64,000 nt of DNA from Shewanella hafniensis. Lineage in GTDB: Bacteria > Pseudomonadota > Gammaproteobacteria > Enterobacterales > Shewanellaceae. Shown here one piece after another: positions 57,853 to 64,000 of this stretch. The translations under genes and the position numbers were made by a program. The notes beneath the pieces are model-generated. The model ran no database searches. It was not told where the DNA came from and saw only the letters and a list, made by a program, of their open reading frames with translations. The DNA is taken from NCBI RefSeq assembly GCF_019655335.1, contig NZ_BPFD01000004.1, positions 62,001-126,000 on the forward strand, written 5' to 3'. Numbering within the stretch: position 1 is the stretch's first letter; each line of letters begins with the position of its first letter.

Positions 57853-58049
57853 CTATTTAAGCATCCTATCCTAATGAATAGGCTTAGAGTCAGTAATGAG
57901 CATTCAAGTAAATATAAGACTAAACGTCTATCGCTGGCTCACCGTCCGTTGCTGAACAGTTCTTTCACCGAGGAAGGATTGAGCAGAAGTTAAAAAGGCA
58001 AAGTGAGAATACAGGGAAATAAAGATAAGAGCAGAACCTAAAACGCAGA

Positions 58050-58078
58050 AAAGTAAAAACCCAGCCTAGGCTGGGTTT
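58050..58078 (-). terminator. Terminator overlapping the tiny ORF's stop
   Basis: AAACCCAGCCTAGGCTGGGTTT (58057-58078) is a self-complementary hairpin, followed leftward by a T-rich tract. The TAG of the tiny ORF is in its centre. Confidence 0.7.
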
Positions 58079-58218
58079 ACTTGTTGTTTTGCTTTATGCA
58101 AATCACCCGCTGGAGCCGTTTTAGTGACTTGCGCCGCTTTAGCGTTTTGCACCTCTTTTGCCACAGGCATAGCCGCCTGCCACAAAGCCCCTACCCACAG
58201 ACTTGAACTTGATTTCAT
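58066..58218 (-). CDS. Tiny protein (50 residues) divergent from the LysR gene
   Basis: ATG at 58218 with AGGGG eight bases upstream, stop TAG at 58066-58068. The sequence begins MKSSSSLWVGALWQAAMPVA, like a signal-peptide-type hydrophobic start, then a basic/Gln-rich tail ending KAKQQVNPA. A terminator hairpin spans the stop. Its placement opposite a LysR gene (gap 93 bp) is that of a LysR target. It may be a small secreted or membrane peptide, or the leftover N-terminus of a lost gene. No homologue recognised. Confidence 0.45.
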   Translation of the reverse strand: MKSSSSLWVGALWQAAMPVAKEVQNAKAAQVTKTAPAGDLHKAKQQVNPA

Positions 58219-58311
58219 CGGTATTCCCCTGTTTTGTTAACAAGGTCAAAGTAATATTTAAGCCATCATTAGTAAAATGAATAAATTCCATAATATGGAT
58301 TCCATTTAAGC

Positions 58312-59199
58312 ATGAACATCCCAATCAAGACCTTACAATGTTTTCTGACCCTAGTGGAAACCGAAAACTTTACCCGCGCCGCACAGAAATGTTTTATCAC
58401 TCAGCCGACACTGAGCAAAATCATCCAAAGACTCGAAGAAAGCCTAGGGGAAACCTTGCTGATCCGAAATAACCAAAAGGTTGAGCTCACTCAAGCTGGG
58501 CAGCTATTTGAGCACAGTGCGCGGGAAATCCTCGGTCAATGGCATAGATTGCAGGAGGACATGAGTAACCTCAGCGGTCTCAAGTCGGGGCGATTACGGC
58601 TAGGGGTGTGTCCCATGATGAGTAGCCTAATTATAGGTTTGCTCACTAGCTATCGTAAGCGCTACCCAGGAGTTGAGCTACACATGTATGAGTACGGCGG
58701 ATTTGGCTGCGAGCAAGCCCTACTCAATAACAGTCTCGATATCGCCTTTACTGCGCTCCCCACGACCCATGAGACCGAACTAGTCAATCACCCCCTGACT
58801 AAGTACCCTTTACTCGCATGCCTGCCAGAGGGGCATCCCTTAGCCGAGAAAGACCACTTAAACTGGCAGGACTTCCAACCCTACCCTTTTATCCTCTATA
58901 ACGAAGACTTCTCCCTCGCTAAACTGATTAATCGCCTCAGTCGAAAAGCAGGTGTTCAGCTCAATATTGCCTTTCGCAGCGGCCAATGGGATTTTCTCGC
59001 CGCCATGGTTGAGGCCGATATGGGTGTCGCCATTTTACCTGAGCCTATCTGCAATAGACTAAGCACCAGCAAACTGATCTTTAAACCTATGCAGCCCGCA
59101 ATGACATGGGATCTGGCGCTTATTTGGCGTCAAAGTTTACCTTTAACACCGGCGGCCAAGGCCTTGCTTGAATTGAGTAAACAAAAAACTGAGCGCTGA
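58312..59199 (+). CDS. LysR family transcriptional regulator
   Basis: 295 residues. The N-terminal HTH is FLTLVETENFTRAAQKCFITQPTLSKIIQRLEE (residues 10-42), then the effector-binding domain with the GRLRLGVCPMMSSLIIGLLT block. The effector is unknown. It is divergent from the tiny ORF at 58066-58218, and the 93-bp gap between them probably holds its operator. It lies downstream of the nap operon, but nothing ties it to nitrate. Confidence 0.92.
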   Translation: MNIPIKTLQCFLTLVETENFTRAAQKCFITQPTLSKIIQRLEESLGETLLIRNNQKVELTQAGQLFEHSAREILGQWHRLQEDMSNLSGLKSGRLRLGVCPMMSSLIIGLLTSYRKRYPGVELHMYEYGGFGCEQALLNNSLDIAFTALPTTHETELVNHPLTKYPLLACLPEGHPLAEKDHLNWQDFQPYPFILYNEDFSLAKLINRLSRKAGVQLNIAFRSGQWDFLAAMVEADMGVAILPEPICNRLSTSKLIFKPMQPAMTWDLALIWRQSLPLTPAAKALLELSKQKTER

Positions 59200-59320
59200 A
59201 ATACTGAGAAGATAAAGCGAGAAATGACATTCTGTAAAACAAAAGGATACGGACTTTAAACAAAGAGATACGAAGCTTCGTCAACCGAAGCAGGTGATGA
59301 CCGTTGGAACTCACCCATAA

Positions 59321-59358
59321 AAAAACCGCTGTGAGCCTAGGGGCCGACAGCGGTTTTT
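59321..59358. terminator. Bidirectional terminator between LysR and EF-G genes
   Basis: AAAAACCGCTGT (59321-59332) pairs with ACAGCGGTTTTT (59347-59358), with A- and T-runs on both sides. Confidence 0.92.
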
Positions 59359-59395
59359 ATTAGCTAACTAAATATTAGCCAAGATAAGTTAAGAA

Positions 59396-61489
59396 TTACT
59401 TCTTAGCTTCAGCAGCTTTACGTTCTTTAACTTGAGCAACAACTTTCTCAGCTACGCTAGCTGGACATTGGCTGTAGTGAGAGAACTCCATAGAGAACTG
59501 ACCACGACCAGAAGTCATTGTACGTAAAGTACCGATATAGCCAAACATTTCTGATAACGGTACGTCAGCTTTAACGCGAACACCTGTTACACCAGCAACT
59601 TGGTCTTTGATCATGCCGCGACGACGGTTTAAGTCACCGATCACGTCACCCACGTTGTCATCTGGGCTGAACACGTCAACTTTCATGATTGGCTCAAGAA
59701 GTTGTGGTTTAGCTTTAGCGATAGATTGACGGAAAGCGCCTTTAGCAGCGATTTCGAACGCGATTGCTGATGAGTCAACTGCGTGGAATGCACCGTCAGT
59801 TAATTCGAACTCAACGTCTAACACTGGGAAGCCAGCGATAGTACCTGTGTTCATCATGCTCGCGAAACCTTTCTCAACTGCTGGCCAGAATTCCTTCGGA
59901 ACGCTACCACCAACAACTGAAGATTTAAATACGAAACCAGTGTTTGGCTCACCTGGGCGGATGATATATTCGATCTTACCGAATTGACCAGAACCACCAG
60001 ATTGTTTCTTGTGAGTGTATTGATCTTCAACCATTTGAGTAATGGTTTCACGGTAAGCAACTTGTGGCTCACCTACGATCAATTCAACGCCATAAGTACG
60101 CTTCAGAATGTCTACTTTGATATCTAAGTGAAGTTCGCCCATACCTTTAAGGATGGTTTCACCTGAATCTTCGTCAGTTTCTACGCGGAATGATGGATCT
60201 TCAGCGATCATCTTACCGATAGCGATACCCATTTTCTCGCTGCCGCCTTTATCTTTTGGCGCTACTGCGATAGAGATAACTGGCTCTGGGAACACCATAG
60301 CTTCTAAGGTCACTGGGTGCTTAACATCACACAGAGTGTGACCCGTTTGAACGTTCTTCATACCCACGATAGCGATAATGTCGCCAGCTTGAGCTGATTC
60401 AATTTCGATACGGTCATCTGCTAGCATTTCACACATACGGCCGATACGTTCAGTTTTGCCAGTCGCGCTGTTCAGGATGGTATCACCCTTCTTCAGACGG
60501 CCAGAGTAGATACGTACGAAAGTCAGGGCACCGAAACGGTCATCCATGATTTTGAACGCTAAGGCTTTTAATGGCTCATCAGCTGAAACGATAGCGAATT
60601 CGCCAGTTTCGTTGCCTTCTTCGTCTGTCAGTGGCTGTGGATCAACTTCGTCTGGTGCTGGTAAATAATCAACAACAGCATCAAGAACCAGTTGCATACC
60701 TTTGTTCTTGAACGCAGAACCGCAGTATGTTGGGAAGAAAGCCATAGTACGAGTACCTTTGCGGATACAACGCTTGATGTCTTCCATAGATGGCTCTTCG
60801 CCTTCCATGTACGCTTCCATCACTGCATCGTCTTGCTCAACGGCAGTTTCGATCAGCATTTCACGGTATTCTTCAACTAAGTCGACCATATCAGCTGGTA
60901 CATCTTGGATATTGAAGTTTTCTGGTAAACCAGTCTCATCCCACACGTATGCTTTACGAGTTAACAGGTCAACAACGCCCGTGAATTCATCTTCAACACC
61001 GATTGGCAGAACCATAACCAGTGGAGTTGCAGCTAATACATCTTTAGTTTGCTTAACAACACGTAAGAAGTCAGCACCCATACGGTCTAACTTGTTTACG
61101 AAGATGATACGCGCAACTTCAGATTCGTTCGCATAGCGCCAGTTAGTTTCTGATTGAGGCTCAACACCGCCTGAACCACAGAATACACCGATACCGCCAT
61201 CAAGCACTTTCAGAGAACGATAAACTTCAACGGTGAAGTCAACGTGCCCTGGGGTGTCGATAACGTTGAAACGGTGATCTTTCCAGAAGCAACTTACAGC
61301 AGCAGACTGAATAGTAATACCGCGCTCAGCTTCCTGTACCATGAAGTCAGTGGTAGATTCACCATCGTGAGTCTCACCCGCTTTATGGATTCTTCCTGTT
61401 AACTTAAGGATACGCTCGGTGGTCGTGGTTTTACCCGCGTCAACGTGAGCGAAGATACCAATGTTTCTGTATTTGGATAATTCGGCCAT
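59396..61489 (-). CDS. fusA: Elongation factor G, second paralogue type
   Basis: 697 residues. GTPase motifs [13 protein letters not shown] (G1), RGITIQSAA (G2), DTPGHVDF (G3), NKLDRMGAD (G4). All five EF-G domains are present to the usual length. The G1 region continues [19 protein letters not shown] rather than the LFYTG-type sequence usual in the str-operon EF-G, and no rpsL/rpsG/tufA neighbours are present, so this is a second EF-G paralogue (EF-G2-like). It may act in translocation or ribosome recycling. The gene is leftward and monocistronic. Confidence 0.92.
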   Translation of the reverse strand: MAELSKYRNIGIFAHVDAGKTTTTERILKLTGRIHKAGETHDGESTTDFMVQEAERGITIQSAAVSCFWKDHRFNVIDTPGHVDFTVEVYRSLKVLDGGIGVFCGSGGVEPQSETNWRYANESEVARIIFVNKLDRMGADFLRVVKQTKDVLAATPLVMVLPIGVEDEFTGVVDLLTRKAYVWDETGLPENFNIQDVPADMVDLVEEYREMLIETAVEQDDAVMEAYMEGEEPSMEDIKRCIRKGTRTMAFFPTYCGSAFKNKGMQLVLDAVVDYLPAPDEVDPQPLTDEEGNETGEFAIVSADEPLKALAFKIMDDRFGALTFVRIYSGRLKKGDTILNSATGKTERIGRMCEMLADDRIEIESAQAGDIIAIVGMKNVQTGHTLCDVKHPVTLEAMVFPEPVISIAVAPKDKGGSEKMGIAIGKMIAEDPSFRVETDEDSGETILKGMGELHLDIKVDILKRTYGVELIVGEPQVAYRETITQMVEDQYTHKKQSGGSGQFGKIEYIIRPGEPNTGFVFKSSVVGGSVPKEFWPAVEKGFASMMNTGTIAGFPVLDVEFELTDGAFHAVDSSAIAFEIAAKGAFRQSIAKAKPQLLEPIMKVDVFSPDDNVGDVIGDLNRRRGMIKDQVAGVTGVRVKADVPLSEMFGYIGTLRTMTSGRGQFSMEFSHYSQCPASVAEKVVAQVKERKAAEAKK

Positions 61490-61930
61490 GATTCAACTTT
61501 AATGAGTAGTTTAAGAAGTAGACGGAGTATGCGACAAATACCGACACACCGCACATCAGATTATTTTAGGCGCATATTGTAAATTGGAACCCTTCTCGGC
61601 GCAAATGGCTAGACTACTTTTTCACGATAAAGTCGCGTAATAATTTAATAAAATGGCCATAAACACGAACTAAAACAACTGAGTAAAACTCTTTAGCTTA
61701 TCTTTCACTCAATCAATAAAAAACGTTAAAAAAACTACATTCTAATGGGATAAGGTCATTTCTAATGAATTTCTATCATATTGTTAGGTACAAACCACTA
61801 ACATTAACCCATGAGCATTACGGCTGGTGCAATAATGCTAATCCTTCCTCAAAAATAAAGATGGCTTAGTAAACTCATCTCAGTAGCAACCATTTACTTA
61901 AATAACAGTAAATCATACTTGCGCTAATGC
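61490..61930. other. Intergenic, 441 bp, EF-G leader region
   Basis: Between the EF-G start and the diguanylate cyclase stop. AT-rich, several A-runs; no open frame, hairpin with T-run or RNA gene recognised. Confidence 0.4.
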
Positions 61931-63379
61931 TTACCTGTCGGTGCACATTTGATTACGCCCTTGCGCTTTAGCACGATAAAGCGCGCGGTCGGCACGTTCA
62001 AAGCACAACATCATAGGTTCGTTATCGGCAAGCTTAGCGACGCCAAAACTGCAAGTTAACTGCACATTGTCAGTAAATTGATAATGTTTGATCCTCTCAG
62101 CTATCCGCACACACAAGCTTTCAACTAAGGGTAAAGATGACTGCTGACAGAGGATCACAAACTCTTCGCCCCCCCAACGGGCAACCACATCAGATTCACG
62201 CACACAATGCTGTAGCACCTGTGACACTTGTTCAAGGATCCGATCGCCGACGTTATGCCCCAGCGTGTCGTTAATCTCTTTAAAGTAATCGATATCAATC
62301 ATCACCAGGCACATGCCTGCCTTAGCAGATTTATCATGTTGCTCATTATTAATAAAAAGGCGATTAAAGTAATGTCGGTTATACAACTTGGTCAGGGGAT
62401 CGTGGGTAGATAAAAATTCAAGTTCCGCATTAGAAGTCTCAAGCTGCTGCCGCAAGGTTTCGAGCTGCTGATTTTTATCGGTGAGTCTACGGTTATATTG
62501 ACTAATAAAGTAAGTTCTGGCCCCTAATATGAGCAGTAACAAAAATGTCGCGCAGATCACTTGGTAAACAAGTGAATAATTAGTCTCATCTATCACAGTC
62601 ACATTATTCCACTTCTGGTAAATCGTGATCCGCTCTTGCTCACTCACAGCATTTAAGGCCTTATTTACCATAGGTAACAAGGACTCTTGACCATAAGCGA
62701 CGCCCATCCGCAGCTCATCTTCTGGACCACCCCAACCGGCTATTTTCAAATGATTAAATCCCGTTTGTTGGATATAAGAGTTAACCGAAAACATCGATCC
62801 CACAAACAGATCGGCACGTTTATCTAGCACAGATTGCAATCCTGCGGGTTCACTGGCAACGGTAAGCGTCTCTATCTGAGGATAATAATGCTGAATATAT
62901 TCGGCCAAACGATAGCCTTTAGGTACGGCCAAAGTACGTGCACCAATATTCTCAAATCCTTGCAAGAAAGGCTGATCTTTAAGTGACACCAATACATTAG
63001 GAGAGCGGAAATAGACATCACTAAAGTGCAGATACGTCTCTCGTATCAGGGTTTTATTCAGCATAGGAGTTAAATCACACTGTCCGCTTTGCAAAAAAGA
63101 TAAGGTCTCGGTCCAAGAGGAAGTCGGCACCAGCTGAAACTTGAGCGAGGAATGCGATTCAATATAATCAATATAGTCTGACGAAATACCCAGATGCTTA
63201 CCCTCTCGGATTCCTTCATAAGGCAACCAGTCAGGGTCGACGCAACATCTTACTGTCTGAGTAACACTAACGTCTTGGCCAGCAGGCTTAACATTCGCCA
63301 TAGCTAAACGGCCGGCATAAGCCAGTAATGGCATACACATCAATAGCGGCAATAACCTCAATAAGCCACGCAATTCCAT
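61931..63379 (-). CDS. Diguanylate cyclase with periplasmic SBP-bac-3 sensor domain
   Basis: About 482 residues from the ATG at 63379; a TTG four codons upstream is possible. A signal peptide is followed by a solute-binding-protein family 3 domain (DPDWLPYEGIREGKHLG, QSGQCDLTPML, KRADLFVGS) in the periplasm, one TM (about residues 275-298), a short coiled coil, and a GGDEF domain with GGEEF near residue 401 and RESD inhibitory I-site five residues before it. It should make c-di-GMP in response to a small ligand bound outside the membrane. No EAL domain. Confidence 0.92.
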   Translation of the reverse strand: MELRGLLRLLPLLMCMPLLAYAGRLAMANVKPAGQDVSVTQTVRCCVDPDWLPYEGIREGKHLGISSDYIDYIESHSSLKFQLVPTSSWTETLSFLQSGQCDLTPMLNKTLIRETYLHFSDVYFRSPNVLVSLKDQPFLQGFENIGARTLAVPKGYRLAEYIQHYYPQIETLTVASEPAGLQSVLDKRADLFVGSMFSVNSYIQQTGFNHLKIAGWGGPEDELRMGVAYGQESLLPMVNKALNAVSEQERITIYQKWNNVTVIDETNYSLVYQVICATFLLLLILGARTYFISQYNRRLTDKNQQLETLRQQLETSNAELEFLSTHDPLTKLYNRHYFNRLFINNEQHDKSAKAGMCLVMIDIDYFKEINDTLGHNVGDRILEQVSQVLQHCVRESDVVARWGGEEFVILCQQSSLPLVESLCVRIAERIKHYQFTDNVQLTCSFGVAKLADNEPMMLCFERADRALYRAKAQGRNQMCTDR

Positions 63380-63391
63380 TGATAATTTCAA

Positions 63392-63771
63392 CCTAAAAGC
63401 AGATGCTCGATGGGGAATGTAAAAAAGTGTATACGTGAAAACCGCATAATACCAATTCCCATCACGATGAGTGCGAAGCAGTTACTTATCTATAGTCGGC
63501 TCAAAACGCCAGAATATGTGCCTACGCGACACAATAATGGATGTGTAGACTGGTATAAAAGCCTCTTGAGTGAGGATGGCTAACATTGAAGTAAATAATG
63601 ATTGAGGCAAAGTATCACTTATTTCTGATACTCAGATTAGAGCTTTCAGATTTAGCGAGCCTAACAGGCCACGATTAATTGGTAATGATATCGACGACTT
63701 ATCTGTCTATAAAGATAAAGCAGACCCGTAATTATTTTGGCAAAAGTAATATTTTCTAACATGCCAATACG
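63392..63771. other. Intergenic before the rRNA operon end, with a possible MITE
   Basis: No gene is seen. A segment of about 110 bp (63449-63557) is bounded by ATACCA and its complement TGGTAT, in a form like small mobile repeats, but its interior has no clear fold. The rest is AT-rich. Confidence 0.35.
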
Positions 63772-63802
63772 AAAAAAGCCTCTACATTGCTGTAGAGGCT
63801 TT
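63772..63802 (-). terminator. Terminator of the rRNA operon
   Basis: AAAGCCTCTACA (63775-63786) and its exact complement (63791-63802), loop TTGC; on the minus strand it ends in a T-run just past tRNA-Asp. Confidence 0.92.
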
Positions 63803-63813
63803 CGTCTTTATGT

Positions 63814-63890
63814 TGGCGGAGCGGACGGGACTCGAACCCGCGACCCCCGGCGTGACAGGCCGGTATTCTAACCAACTGAACTACCGCTCC
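63814..63890 (-). tRNA. tRNA-Asp (anticodon GTC)
   Basis: 77 nt on the minus strand with encoded CCA. Acceptor GGAGCGG pairs with CCGCTCC; the anticodon loop is CTGTCAC (GTC). The T arm is TCGCGGGTTCGAGTCCCG-like. Downstream of 5S in the same transcript, it is the substrate of GluQ. Confidence 0.97.
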
Positions 63891-63923
63891 TTTAACTTAA
63901 CGTTTGCACATTAAGCTAAATTA

Positions 63924-64000
63924 GGCGCTTGGCGATGACCTACTCTCACATGGGGAGACCCCACACTACCATCGGCGCGTTTGCGTTTCACTTCTGAGTT
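63924..64000 (-). rRNA. 5S rRNA, 3' part (runs off the right edge)
   Basis: On the minus strand the sequence carries the conserved 5S blocks CGCCGATGGTAGTGTGGGG, TCTCCCCATGTGAGAGTAGG and TCATCGCCAAGCGCC. The 5' part lies beyond 64000. The orientation puts 16S and 23S to the right. Confidence 0.95.

Overview
The window reads as a chromosomal segment of a Shewanella-type gammaproteobacterium. The reasons are the proteins themselves, the sfsA-dksA-gluQ-pcnB-folK-panB-panC order, a yheV/yheS/yheT/yheU/prkB neighbourhood, a periplasmic nitrate reductase locus beside a second EF-G, and a curlin locus with a CsgD-type regulator. From memory (not checked here) the 34-61 kb gene order resembles that of S. 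oneidensis. No phage, plasmid or IS transposase is visible.

Layout. 1-14 kb: tail of a small HTH protein, a CYTH protein, the cydDC exporter, a DUF3626 protein, two DEAD-box helicases (rhlE, dbpA) flanking a truncated TIM-barrel glycosidase-like gene, a pirin, and an integron-type gene cassette (attC, trypsin-like protease, attC) with no integrase nearby. 14-25 kb: yheV, ABC-F yheS, a TIGR02444 protein, a GFA-family gene remnant, an HxlR/SDR/cupin group, a GMC oxidoreductase with its small Tat-type subunit, yheT-yheU-prkB, and a 79-bp tandem-repeat array. 25-33 kb: GNAT, pepB, sfsA, dksA, gluQ, pcnB (apparently with an AUU start), folK, panB, panC. 33-38 kb: a DUF4124 protein, curlin csgB and a very large csgA, and a csgD-like regulator. 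38-49 kb: a DUF2238 membrane protein, serA, ygfZ, a frameshifted HD-GYP response regulator next to a giant hybrid histidine kinase, and an AGCS symporter behind a tandem glycine riboswitch that ends on a small leader ORF. 49-54 kb: an AttE/AttFG/AttH-like ABC transporter operon. 54-64 kb: napDAB, a LysR gene divergent from a tiny ORF, a second EF-G, an SBP-GGDEF diguanylate cyclase, and the end of an rRNA operon (5S, tRNA-Asp, terminator).

Themes: anaerobic/microaerobic respiration (cydDC, nap), biofilm and c-di-GMP control (curlin, csgD, HD-GYP, GGDEF, hybrid kinase), RNA metabolism (rhlE, dbpA, pcnB, gluQ, yheS, EF-G2) and pantothenate/folate synthesis. Several genes show decay or slippage: the truncated barrel gene, the GFA remnant, the HD-GYP frameshift, the duplicated serA 3' end, and a coding-like tail after the GMC gene.
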